This document shows positions 7,401-13,726 of a stretch of 54,101 nucleotides of DNA, one piece after another. The stretch covers positions 9,290 through 63,390 of the forward strand of contig PMKN01000081.1 of assembly GCA_003158675.1 (NCBI GenBank), read 5' to 3'. Position 1 is the first letter of the stretch. Each line of letters starts with the position of its first letter. The position numbers and the translations under genes are program-made. The notes under the pieces are model-generated. The model was not told where the DNA came from, did not search any database, and saw only the letters and a program-made list of their open reading frames with translations. Source of the DNA: Chloroflexota bacterium. GTDB taxonomy: Bacteria > Chloroflexota > Limnocylindria > Limnocylindrales > CSP1-4.

Positions 7401-9717
7401 CGGCTCACCCGTCACGGTCACGGGGACCGATGGCGGTACCTGGCAGTTCACTTACGACGACCACGAGAAGCTGGCCTCAGTCACCGATCCATCGGGTCGG
7501 CAGGTTGCCACGCTTACCTACGACAGCCACGGCAACTTGATCTCGAGGAGCACGGCCGACGGCGGCACTACGACCTACAGCTACAACCCCAGCGGCCTCG
7601 TGGGTTCCATGACCGATCCTCTGGGCCACACGACCTCCTACGGCTACGACAGTGCCGGCCGCGCCACCACTGTGACCGGCCCAGACGGCCGCATCTGGGG
7701 GTACACCTACGACGCGGACGGCCGCACCTTGAGCGTGACCGATCCTGCGTCCCAGCAGACGACCTTCGGCCACGACGCGGCAGGCAACCTGACGAGCGTC
7801 ACCGATCCCGCCGGCAATCGCCAGGGCTATGCCTATGACAGGCTGGGCCATTTGTCGAGCGCGACCGATCCGCTGGGTCACGTCACCAGCTACAGCTACG
7901 ACGCCGCCGGCCGGATGGCGAGTCTCACCGATAGAAACGGGGCGACGACCGGAGTCGAGTACGACTCCGCAGGACGGATCATCAAGGTGAGCCTGCCCGG
8001 CGCCAGCTCCCTCACCTACACCTACGACCCGCTCGGTGAGCTTATCGAAGCCGACGACAGCGACGCCGCCCTGCAATTCACCTACGACGACACCGGCAAT
8101 GTCGTTAGCCAGACCAGTGCCGGCACAGCTACCAGCAGTCAGCCGTCAGTTGCCATCTCGTTCGGCCGAGACGCAGCGGGCCGACTTACCAGTCTTGGCG
8201 CACCGTGGGGCACGACCACCTATGCCTACAACACCAACGGCCAGCTGGCCGGGGTCACCGATCCGACGGGTGGGCTGTTCAGCCTGGGCTACGACCCACT
8301 CGGACGTCTCGCATCCATGTCGCGCCCCAATGGCGTGACCGACAGCTACGTCTACGACGCCGCCGGCGAGCTCATGTCGCGAACCTCGACGAAGGGCACG
8401 AGCCTGATCGACGCTCTCTCGTACACCTACGATTCCACCGGCCGGCGCACGAGTAAGACCGATTCGGCCGGCACCACCACCTACAGCTACGACGCGGCAG
8501 ATCGCCTCATCAGCGTTCTTGCTCCGGCCGGCTCGAGCCTGCCGAGCGAGTCGTTCACCTACGACGCTGTCGGCAGCCAGACCCAGGCCGGCCAGACCTA
8601 CGACGCCGCGAAGCGCTTGCTCTCCGACTCGACCTACACCTACGCCTACGACGCCGAGGGCAACCTGACCCGCAAGACCGAACGCGCCACCGGCAAGGTC
8701 TCCACCTACGCCTGGAACGCTCTCCAAGAACTGACCTCGGTCACCCTGCCCAACGGCACTACCGTTACCTACCGCTACGACGCGCTGAGCCATCGGATCG
8801 AGCAATCGACCGCCACCGGCACCACTCGCTACATCAATATCGGAGCCAACGTGCTTGCCGGATACGACGGAGCCAACGTCCTACGGGCGACCTACGTCAC
8901 GACGCCCGTCACCGGTGTCTTGCCCGGTGTGCCGCTGGAATCCGTCCTGGGCTCGACCAGGAGCTACCCCCTGATGGACGGCCTTGGCTCGGTCACCGCA
9001 GTCACCGACTCCTCGGGCGACGTCAGCTCTTCGTTCGCATATGCGGCCTACGGCGCGCCCGTCGGATCCTCCTCGGGCACGTATGCCTACGGCACTTACG
9101 GCTACGACAGTTCCACGGGCCTTTACTACGCCCGTGCTCGCTACTACGACCCGAGCACGGGGCGGTTCTTGAGCGAGGATCCGCTCCATGGCTCGGAGAC
9201 GTACGGCTACGCGGTTTCCAACCCCACCAATGCTGTGGATCCCACCGGGGCAGAGGCGGCAGCGGATTACAGCTCGCTCCTGAACGACATCTGGAATGGC
9301 GCCGTCCAAGGCGCGACCCTCGCCACGATCCATGTCGAAATGAAGACGATTCTGCACCGGGGCATCGATCACCCGGAGGAAGATTTGACCGGCATCTCCA
9401 TCGGGGGTGCCTGTGGGGCGTTCACGCCGTATGTCAAATTCCTCGCGGAGGACGCGTTCGAGGGCATGGCGCAACCATCGGCCGCGGCCCTGATAACCGC
9501 AGGGGTCTTCACTATTGCCCTGGCGGCGGACGCAGGAATGTGGCAGGCGCTCATCCTGGCCCAGATGGGGTTAGGAGAGCGGCCGGATCCAATTGGGATC
9601 GGCCTCGATAGCGGCATAAGCGGCACGGCGGGGATGCTCGAGGACAGCGGCAACCCGGACGCTGTGGCCGTCGGCTGGGCTATAGACCTGACCTGGAATC
9701 TCGACCCGTTCCACTAG
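1438..9717 (+). CDS. Giant secreted RHS/YD-repeat protein with MBG repeats and PA14-like domain
   Basis: A 2759-residue protein with a clear signal peptide (hydrophobic core to about residue 28, cleavage near GQALA). Domains in order: an unrecognised N-terminal region with two DUF11-like Ig folds (to about 455); eight tandem 81-residue MBG-type beta repeats (466-1110), each with a conserved pair of cysteines; a Big_1-like Ig domain (about 1111-1208); a PA14/GLEYA-like domain containing FDFGCDDGFMFFVGG (about 1213-1411); another Ig-like domain (1424-1516); a fibronectin-like domain; then an RHS shell from about 1625, with many YD repeats of the form GxxxxYxYDxxGR. The RHS core motif GLYYARARYYDPSTGRFLSE lies near 2560-2580, with the closing NPTNAVDPTG near 2600. 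A variable tail of about 155 residues follows. RHS shells encapsulate a C-terminal effector; here the tail is hydrophobic and unrecognised. The start is fixed by an in-frame stop at 1432 and by the signal peptide. Confidence 0.93.
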   Translation: MGIRSLRTTVVALAAVLVLVVGTAGQALACGTRERNENLHLETSVGFPTLSPSISLSLAVDRQTAIPGDKLTYSAVVTNTASNLTITGEIQASNSNRTAATIGAWYDVVSSDPKGRCGDCDQDSHGNDKDKWTPLAAAAGALVGRMPVQKAPTAPGMTFSAVPVTAKGVTYPSGTDTISGTSIGPSATARWEFTAVLALTPAQAKALFKGSEALPIRQSFHAEPTSGIIADSNEATLASVNFCQQLTMKNSGSATNVSVAITLPDGTVRTLNKSTTAALESIAPGASATATTSYTVPVPAAKGASETDAAYHARLAALDAKRMTASATARVGTAGLSVAAPAPATTTETVPILSLTKTGPATVDAGKSATYDLALSNNGSASARSLTLADSLPDGTAIPTGGTPAALAPAATGTAHASYAVPAAQPAGDLTDTASLRWTDANGNIYGPISSNATTKVTRPTVTVTVIVTASSGSITYGGAVPAITPSYSGWLGGDGPEVLTTAPACTTTATNSSGVGTYKTSCSGAAAPNYTFSYAEGTITVKAAPVIVTASSGAITYGGTVPAITPGYSGWVGGDSPSVLTTAPTCTTTAKSASLAGTYSSSCSGAAAPNYTFSYADGSVTVNPALVTVTASSGSMTYGATVPTITPFYSGWAKGDGPAVLTSAPTCSTAATSTSGVGTYKTSCSGAAAANYTFSYVDGSVTVNPALVTVTASSDSMTYGATVPVITPAYSGWVNGEGPSVLTTAPTCTTTATKSSPAGTYSSSCSGAAAANYTFSYVEGTISVNPTVVIVTASSGSITYGGAVPAITPSYSGWLGGDGPSVLTTAPACTTTATSASGVGTYKTRCSGAAAPNYTFVYADGTITVTPALVTLTAPSGSMTYGGTVPAITPAYSGWVGGDGPSVLTSAPTCTTTAKSASLAGTYSSSCSGAAAANYTFAYVEGSVTVNPALVTVTASSGSLTYGATAPAITASYSGWANGESPSVLTTAPVCTTAATSASPAGTYKTSCSGAVAPNYTFDYVDGSVTVNPALVTVTASSGSMTYGDTVPVITASYSGWVGGDGPAVLTTAPTCTSTATSASAAGTYPSSCSGAAADDYTFSYVDGTVSVNGGTTTGLTLSPQSGGPLPLGSSYTFTVTATDSNGEPVSGAAVALTVDGPNAATTTITTGADGKATYSYTGVNAGTDYAQATGTDATGPIASNTLSVVWFVPDVAVSSNTIHGRFYITSPDSYSFTAQPSWTPAFEQDFPTIDFNPAKGLIPGNVSGFDWEDTHTFTDITTDPSGHFTGSITAQGNGHVAGIGDMAAFNDVFTGNLAIAHAGNYTFDFGCDDGFMFFVGGGATHVSGWEAFAPSVSPFTGLPLMGGWNYVWPGQDMQEVVNFPAPGVYQFELDHEEAASGLVQMTMNVQVGSGTSQADFSPLASTASLILSPAVTTPAGTGERRTFTAFAQAPDGSPAAGVSVRFYLTNSGQIATVTTDSRGLASFSYSRDVTVTDAVFAEASIAGLPVESTVVLQQWNAVALTPPAIGAQTPLDGTEIAAPTQVTAAFTPPDGQTIRDWKVELAPTDDPSASKLLASGSGTPPATLATLDPTVLANGDYRITISAFASGGGGLSSAVDVIVSGNLKLGRYQVTYQDANVPVGGIPIQVQRTYDSFDKSQDAFGVGWTLGVANFRVYTNGALGESGWSQYDSGCFMAGLGGGLCQMAWATARPHFVSVVWPDGHTETFDFTPTGGSNLFWLGSAAFTARPGSTSKLEVTGDTSLSYSGDGDLYGGIGGPVFNPTRFTLTARDGTVYLLDCASGLVSETDRSGNTVTVDSSGIHSSLGPSITFTRDASGRISKLTKPDGTTFSYGHNGAGDLVSVTDERGNTATYDYDGNHNLTKTIDPNGQPLRTLVYDTNGRLQSIADGAGNTTTLALDPNARTETVTGPDPRLTTISSMDARGDIVQVDEVFDGKKITTKFTYDEFGHLLSETDPAGHVSQVTYDLAGSPVTVTGTDGGTWQFTYDDHEKLASVTDPSGRQVATLTYDSHGNLISRSTADGGTTTYSYNPSGLVGSMTDPLGHTTSYGYDSAGRATTVTGPDGRIWGYTYDADGRTLSVTDPASQQTTFGHDAAGNLTSVTDPAGNRQGYAYDRLGHLSSATDPLGHVTSYSYDAAGRMASLTDRNGATTGVEYDSAGRIIKVSLPGASSLTYTYDPLGELIEADDSDAALQFTYDDTGNVVSQTSAGTATSSQPSVAISFGRDAAGRLTSLGAPWGTTTYAYNTNGQLAGVTDPTGGLFSLGYDPLGRLASMSRPNGVTDSYVYDAAGELMSRTSTKGTSLIDALSYTYDSTGRRTSKTDSAGTTTYSYDAADRLISVLAPAGSSLPSESFTYDAVGSQTQAGQTYDAAKRLLSDSTYTYAYDAEGNLTRKTERATGKVSTYAWNALQELTSVTLPNGTTVTYRYDALSHRIEQSTATGTTRYINIGANVLAGYDGANVLRATYVTTPVTGVLPGVPLESVLGSTRSYPLMDGLGSVTAVTDSSGDVSSSFAYAAYGAPVGSSSGTYAYGTYGYDSSTGLYYARARYYDPSTGRFLSEDPLHGSETYGYAVSNPTNAVDPTGAEAAADYSSLLNDIWNGAVQGATLATIHVEMKTILHRGIDHPEEDLTGISIGGACGAFTPYVKFLAEDAFEGMAQPSAAALITAGVFTIALAADAGMWQALILAQMGLGERPDPIGIGLDSGISGTAGMLEDSGNPDAVAVGWAIDLTWNLDPFH
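2833..4767 (+). repeat. Eight tandem 243-bp coding repeats (MBG-type, 81 residues each)
   Basis: The repeat unit begins VTVTASSGSMTYG and ends SYVDGSVTVNPAL. Units 1 and 8 start at 2833 and 4534, exactly seven periods of 243 bp apart, so no indels have accumulated between copies. The last copy is 78 residues. Each copy keeps two cysteines, after 'TTAP(T/A)' and within 'SCSGA', which could form an internal disulfide outside the cell. High nucleotide similarity between copies, such as near-identical stretches in units 1 and 5 and in units 2 and 6, suggests recent duplication or gene conversion and makes this an assembly-sensitive region. Confidence 0.95.
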
Positions 9718-9864
9718 TCCGGCAGGCGCACGACTCCGGCGGTCTGGGCGACCAGATCCAGACCGCCGCCAGATCTTGCGATTGTCCGGCCGCTGCCGTG
9801 CGTGGACCTATCCGGAGGGTGTCAGAGAACCATAGACACGAGCCTGGACCAATGGAGCCCATCG

Positions 9865-10392
9865 CTAGCGCCATGCGCGAGCTTGTTCGGTCACGCGTCG
9901 GCACCTTGACGGGTCCCAGTAGTCGTCGTACTCCTTCTCGTATTCCCGTAGGGCCGCCACCGACCGGCTGTTGGTCGGCCGCCAGGAGACCAGCACTGCC
10001 GCCAGACACTGGCGTCGGAAGTGGCCGAGAAGACCACCGGTCGCGACCTCGAGACTCGTGAGAAATATCTTCGTGCTGGCGTCGATGCTGGTTCCAGTCG
10101 CAGACAAGAAGTTCTGGCCTCCGAGCATCCCGGCCCTGCCGGTGAATGGGACGAAGACAACCTCAAGACTGCCCGCGTCCTCGCGCCGGATGACGTGCGA
10201 TGTCGTCCCGTACGCGTTACTGATGCTGTCGAACTGGATCTGAGTCGGCGAGACGGTGAGTGTCCAGCCGGCAGTCTCATGCGACCGGCAAGGCGACGCC
10301 AGGAAGAACAACCCGAAGGTTCCGGCGTCCAGCGCCGGGATGGACGGCCTTGCCGACCAGGGTCTCGACGCCAGTGCCAGCGGTGGTACCAT
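9865..10392 (-). CDS. Hypothetical protein divergent from vapBC
   Basis: This frame is open on the minus strand and has G/C-rich third codon positions, with a plausible beta-rich composition: segments such as LTVSPTQIQFDSISNAYG, GSLEVVFVPFTGRAGML and NFLSATGTSIDASTKIF. It ends in a charged tail (ALREYEKEYDDYWDP). I do not recognise a family. The ATG at 10392 lies inside the probable vapB promoter and has no clear ribosome-binding site, so the start is uncertain; the frame stays open further upstream, to 10632. It could be a decayed gene. It lies downstream of the RHS gene in the opposite orientation, which is unusual for an immunity gene. Confidence 0.4.
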   Translation of the reverse strand: MVPPLALASRPWSARPSIPALDAGTFGLFFLASPCRSHETAGWTLTVSPTQIQFDSISNAYGTTSHVIRREDAGSLEVVFVPFTGRAGMLGGQNFLSATGTSIDASTKIFLTSLEVATGGLLGHFRRQCLAAVLVSWRPTNSRSVAALREYEKEYDDYWDPSRCRRVTEQARAWR

Positions 10393-10398
10393 ACGTTC
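10384..10398 (+). promoter_or_regulatory. Possible leaderless promoter and palindromic operator of vapBC
   Basis: A perfect 8-bp palindrome TGGTACCA (10384-10391) overlaps a TANNNT-type -10 element TACCAT (10387-10392). The GTG start of vapB follows after 6 nt, the spacing expected for leaderless transcription, and no Shine-Dalgarno precedes the GTG. Type II antitoxins usually bind palindromes over their own promoter. Both promoter and operator roles are inference. Confidence 0.35.
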
Positions 10399-10614
10399 GT
10401 GGACAAGACGACAATCTACCTCCCCGCAGAGCTCCGGTCGGCCGTCAAGCGGACAGCTCGACGACGGGGCGTCTCGGAGGCGGAGGTTATCCGCGACTCG
10501 ATCCGCAGTGCGGTCGGCGCTGAGCGGCCGCGGCCCCAGGGCGGCCTGTTTGCAAGCGGCTCGCCGGTCGCCCGCGAGGCCGACGACCACCTGTCCGGAT
10601 TTGGCGAGCGGTGA
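10399..10614 (+). CDS. vapB: VapB-like ribbon-helix-helix antitoxin
   Basis: A 71-residue protein starting at GTG. The N-terminus KTTIYLPAELRSAVKRTA and the following RRRGVSEAEVIRDSIRSAV form a standard ribbon-helix-helix DNA-binding fold: a beta strand of alternating residues followed by two helices. The C-terminal part, with GLFASGSP and DDHLSGFGER, is the type of disordered tail that wraps into the toxin active site. The frame is open much further upstream, but the homologous region begins at this GTG. The TGA stop overlaps the GTG of the toxin gene by 4 bp. The pair very probably acts as a type II toxin-antitoxin module, with this protein as antitoxin and autorepressor. Confidence 0.85.
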   Translation: MDKTTIYLPAELRSAVKRTARRRGVSEAEVIRDSIRSAVGAERPRPQGGLFASGSPVAREADDHLSGFGER

Positions 10615-11018
10615 TCGTCGATACGAGCGCACTCCTGGCGTTCTTTGATACCGACGAGCCTGATCATGCGGCGGTCACCACCGTCCTGGACACCACGACC
10701 GAGCCGCTGGTGATCTCGCCATACGTCGTAGCCGAACTCGACTACCTGGTCGCGTCGCGGCTCGGGGTCTTGGCCGAGTTGGCAGTGATCAACGAATTGG
10801 CGGGTGGCGCCTGGGACCTGGCCACCTTCGGCACAGAGGACCTGGCACAGGCACGCGTAGTCGTCGAGCGCTACGGCGACCAGTCGATCGGGCTCGCCGA
10901 TGCGTCGATCGTCATCCTCGCTGCCCGGTATGGGACACAGACCGTCGTAACCCTCGATCGGCGGCACTTCGGGGTCGTTCGACCCATCGACGGCGGGAGC
11001 TTCAAGATCCTGCCGTAG
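10611..11018 (+). CDS. vapC: VapC-type PIN-domain ribonuclease toxin
   Basis: A 135-residue PIN-domain protein. The acidic metal-binding residues are at the expected places: Asp in MIVDTSALLAFF at the N-terminus, Glu in VVAELDYLV, Asp in GLADASIVILAARY, and Asp in TLDRRHF near the end. PIN toxins use Mg2+/Mn2+ to cut tRNA or rRNA and are held inactive by their cognate antitoxin. The GTG start overlaps the vapB stop (GTGA). Length and motif spacing match intact VapC proteins, so the toxin appears functional. The RNA target cannot be read from sequence. Confidence 0.9.
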   Translation: MIVDTSALLAFFDTDEPDHAAVTTVLDTTTEPLVISPYVVAELDYLVASRLGVLAELAVINELAGGAWDLATFGTEDLAQARVVVERYGDQSIGLADASIVILAARYGTQTVVTLDRRHFGVVRPIDGGSFKILP

Positions 11019-11070
11019 CGTGGGTCACGAACGCGATCGGGGCATGATTCCTCTCGGCAATGTCGACGCG

Positions 11071-11076
11071 TACAAT
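11071..11076 (+). promoter_or_regulatory. Possible -10 element for the PRC-barrel-like gene
   Basis: TACAAT lies 69 nt upstream of the ATG at 11146. No convincing -35 hexamer is present at 17 nt spacing. Assigned only by match to the -10 consensus. Confidence 0.25.
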
Positions 11077-11145
11077 CCTTTGAGTGTCGTCGTGGGCATT
11101 TGAACGCCCGCATGCGGCGGCGTCCCAAAAGCTTCCAGGAGAGAC

Positions 11146-11508
11146 ATGGACCTCAAACCGAACCCCCAAGCCAACAGCGACGCAGACCAGCCCATCGCCT
11201 GGCGCGCCGTGCCGGAGGATATAGCGGTGCGGTCGGATGGCCAGCAGGTAGGAAGGGTGTATGACGTCCTGGGGTCCCACGAGGAGGACATCTTCCACGG
11301 CATCGTCGTGCAGCTCCGGTCGGGCTCGCGCCGCGTCTTCGTGCCGGCCGACGACGTGATCTTGATCACGGCCTCTCACGTGGATGTGTCCCTCAGCGCA
11401 GCCGAGATCGGTGCGCTGCCGGAGCACACTGAAGAGCGCCAGTTCGAGCTGGGGATGGTCGGGCACCTTCGCAAGCACCTGGGCTGGGTGAAGGAAGAGG
11501 ACCGCTGA
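11146..11508 (+). CDS. PRC-barrel-like/DUF2171-like small protein
   Basis: A 120-residue soluble protein. Residues about 25-80 read as a small beta barrel: VPEDIAVRSDGQQVGRVYDV, then FHGIVVQLRSGSRRVFVPAD and a closing strand before DVSLSAAEIGALPE. That pattern is typical of PRC-barrel or DUF2171 proteins, which often appear in stress-related small-gene clusters. The acidic tail ends in HLRKHLGWVKEEDR. AGGAGAG sits directly before the ATG. It precedes a DUF1508 gene in the same direction with a 31-bp gap, so the two may be co-expressed. The molecular role is unknown. Confidence 0.75.
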   Translation: MDLKPNPQANSDADQPIAWRAVPEDIAVRSDGQQVGRVYDVLGSHEEDIFHGIVVQLRSGSRRVFVPADDVILITASHVDVSLSAAEIGALPEHTEERQFELGMVGHLRKHLGWVKEEDR

Positions 11509-11539
11509 GACAGCGCGATCGCAGATGAGGAGTACCCGG

Positions 11540-11728
11540 ATGAAATTCGTGATCCTTCGTAACGAGAGTGGCAAGTTCTGGTGGAGGGCCGTCGGCAACA
11601 ACAACGAGATCATGGCTGCCTCCCAGATGATGGAACGGAAGCAGTCGTGCCTCGACTCGATCGCCACGGTGCAGCGCGAGGCCGCGACGGCGGAGATAGT
11701 CGACAAGACCGACGAGCCGAGCAAGTAG
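11540..11728 (+). CDS. DUF1508 (YegP-like) small protein
   Basis: A 62-residue protein beginning MKFVILRNESGKFWWRAVG, the conserved core of DUF1508, followed by NNNEIMAASQMMERKQSCLD and a short helix. DUF1508 proteins such as YegP usually carry two copies in tandem; this one has a single copy and would need to dimerise. The start at 11540 is preferred over the earlier ATG at 11525 because AGGAG lies at 11528-11532, 7 nt upstream. It is probably linked to the preceding PRC-barrel-like gene. Function unknown; the family is often stress-associated. Confidence 0.82.
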   Translation: MKFVILRNESGKFWWRAVGNNNEIMAASQMMERKQSCLDSIATVQREAATAEIVDKTDEPSK

Positions 11729-11977
11729 CACCGGCCCGAACCTGCCTCCTCCACCTGATTGAAGCGCGCACGCAACAGTGCCGGCTGGCGGGGGATGGCT
11801 ATCGGCTTGATCTGACGGCAACACCATGCCCTAGCAGGTCGTCCTGTCGGTCGGCGGCTGGCCGACCAGCATCGGCCGCCGCGCGCGAGCGTCGCCGGCT
11901 ACCAGGCCATGTGCCAGGTGTCCTGGATTGAGTACCGCATGCCCAGCTGAACTGCAATCAGTGGCGTCTGTGGCCGC

Positions 11978-12868
11978 TCACGCGGGCTCGAGCTCGATCC
12001 CCGCCGCGAGACAGTCCTCGGCAAAGCGGGGGTGCGTCTCCTCGGTGGGCGACCACCGCGCGGGGAATGCCACTAGCCTCGTCAACCCGACCTGTGCGTA
12101 CCGGCCGATCAGGTCGACCCGGGCCCGGCCCGGCTCGCGCATTTCCTCGTCTGACGCATAGACCGAGAGGCGAAGTGTCGCTGGATCGCGGCCGATCTCC
12201 TCGCACCGGGCGCGGATCAGCGGGAGCGCCTCGGCGATCTGCTCGGGCGATAGGAACACGACGTTGAGCTCGTCCGCAAAACGTGCCGCCAGCCGCCATG
12301 TGACCTCGTGGCCGTTTCCACCCACGATGATCGGCGGGCGCGGTCGCTGGATCCCCTTAGGCACGTTGACCGCGGCGTGGACGCTCGCAAACCGCCCCTC
12401 GTAGGTGGCCCGGTCCGGCGCGAGCATCCGCGTGATCACCTCGAGCGCGTCGCGCAGCGCCGACAGCCGATCTTTCGTCTCCGGGAACCCGTACCCATAG
12501 GCGAGCCACTCGTCCTTCTTCCACCCGCCGCCGATGCCCACCTCGAACCGGCCGCCGCTCGCGACGTCCAGCGTGGATACGAGCTTCGCGACGAGCGCGG
12601 GGTTGCGGAAGCCGGCGCAGATCACCATGTGCCCGAGCCGCACCCGGGAGGTCACGCCCGCGATCGCCGCCAGCGTGGTGAACGACTCGAATGTGATCTC
12701 GTCGGTCGTGTCCGGCGTCGTATGGAAGTGGTCGAAGACCCACTCGGACTCGAAGCCGAGGGCCTCTGCCTGCCGCGCGAACTCCAGTGTCCGGGCCCAG
12801 GCCCGGGCCGGATCCCATCCGTCGTACTCATGCTTCCAGCCCTGCGGCACCAGAACCCCGACCTGCAT
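11978..12868 (-). CDS. LLM-class, probably F420-dependent oxidoreductase
   Basis: A 296-residue luciferase-like monooxygenase-fold protein, a TIM barrel that usually binds F420 or FMN. Visible family marks are the N-terminal VGVLVPQGW, the region ARQAEALGFESEWVFDHF, the LGHMVICAGFRNPALVAK stretch, and the glycine-rich GGRFEVGIGGGWKKDEW. PRPPIIVGGNGHEVTWR follows near residue 180. This pattern resembles the TIGR03560-type F420-dependent subfamily. Length is complete. It stands alone, convergent with the DUF1508 gene. With the Ddn-like protein near 41.5 kb it suggests the host makes F420. The substrate is unknown. Confidence 0.87.
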   Translation of the reverse strand: MQVGVLVPQGWKHEYDGWDPARAWARTLEFARQAEALGFESEWVFDHFHTTPDTTDEITFESFTTLAAIAGVTSRVRLGHMVICAGFRNPALVAKLVSTLDVASGGRFEVGIGGGWKKDEWLAYGYGFPETKDRLSALRDALEVITRMLAPDRATYEGRFASVHAAVNVPKGIQRPRPPIIVGGNGHEVTWRLAARFADELNVVFLSPEQIAEALPLIRARCEEIGRDPATLRLSVYASDEEMREPGRARVDLIGRYAQVGLTRLVAFPARWSPTEETHPRFAEDCLAAGIELEPA

Positions 12869-13034
12869 CGCTGCCTCTGAGCGGCCTCGGTGCTTTCAAC
12901 GGTTCGGTGCAAGGGGGTCGCGACAACTGATCGACCTGCCGCTTGGAAAGATCCGAGACAGCGACCATTGTAGACGTGGGCAGACACGATGCAGCCATGG
13001 TGTTCGAAGCTGCGGCAATGGGCCTCGGGTGCGC

Positions 13035-13412
13035 TCAGGTGGCTGGCTGACTGCTCCTCTTCGGCGGTCTCACCGCAACCGCAAGGAATCCAGCGAGCGA
13101 CGCTGCAGCGAGAATCGGGACGGCGGCCTTGGCGGCACGCGGCGGCAGCACGAGCTCGAAGAATGGCACCGGATCGCCCAACTGCTCCTGGAACGGCCCC
13201 ATCGGACAGTCGCCGCCTCCGATCACGAGCCCGACACCCTCGACCGAGAGAAACGCGATGCTCGCCCCAAGCAGTCGATTTCGCCGTCGCCTCGCGGCGC
13301 AGACCCAGATGTAGCCGAGGCTGGCGAGGCCTGCCACCGACCACGTCGCATGGAAGACCCTATAGGCCTTGGCCGGGCGGCTGAGAGTTGCCCAACTGAC
13401 GGGATGCGTCAC
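13035..13412 (-). CDS. Hypothetical small membrane protein
   Basis: A 125-residue protein with three probable membrane segments: around ATWSVAGLASLGYIWV, then RLLGASIAFLSVEGVGLVIG, and a last one in AVPILAAASLAGFLAVAV. Between them lies a conserved-looking loop GGGDCPMGPFQEQLGDPVPF and the motif ELVLPPRAAKAA. I recall this loop type only from unnamed bacterial membrane proteins and assign no function. It reads away from the lipoprotein gene at 13727 and stands alone. Confidence 0.65.
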   Translation of the reverse strand: MTHPVSWATLSRPAKAYRVFHATWSVAGLASLGYIWVCAARRRRNRLLGASIAFLSVEGVGLVIGGGDCPMGPFQEQLGDPVPFFELVLPPRAAKAAVPILAAASLAGFLAVAVRPPKRSSQPAT

Positions 13413-13726
13413 CGATTCCTCCCGCGAACCTACTCCAGGTGTCGCTGCCAGTTGATCATCCCACCCCGGGCGGACTCGTCGCTATTCAGCCATGGGGCCG
13501 CTTGGCTCTGCCGACCTACTGGTGGCCAGAAGCGCCTCTATCAGTTCGTCCACGCCATCGATCACGATGGAGTCATCGTGATGTGTCGCGGCTGCTCGCA
13601 GGCGGCGCCACGCGGGACCCCGTCAGGCCTCTAAGGCCGCGTGGGACGGCAGATCCAATCACACAGCCTTCCACAATGGCGTCACACACACGTTGCCGCA
13701 TCGTTGATCATCCGGAGGGCAAAGCC
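13413..13726. other. Intergenic region between divergent genes
   Basis: This 314-bp gap separates the minus-strand membrane protein from the plus-strand lipoprotein and must hold both promoters. The plus frame stays open across it, but the composition is not protein-like and the ribosome-binding site lies at its very end. No other element was recognised. Confidence 0.4.

Noticed and set aside
9865-10392. Immunity gene for the RHS effector
   Set aside because: It is on the opposite strand with an uncertain start and no immunity-type family; RHS immunity genes normally follow directly on the same strand.
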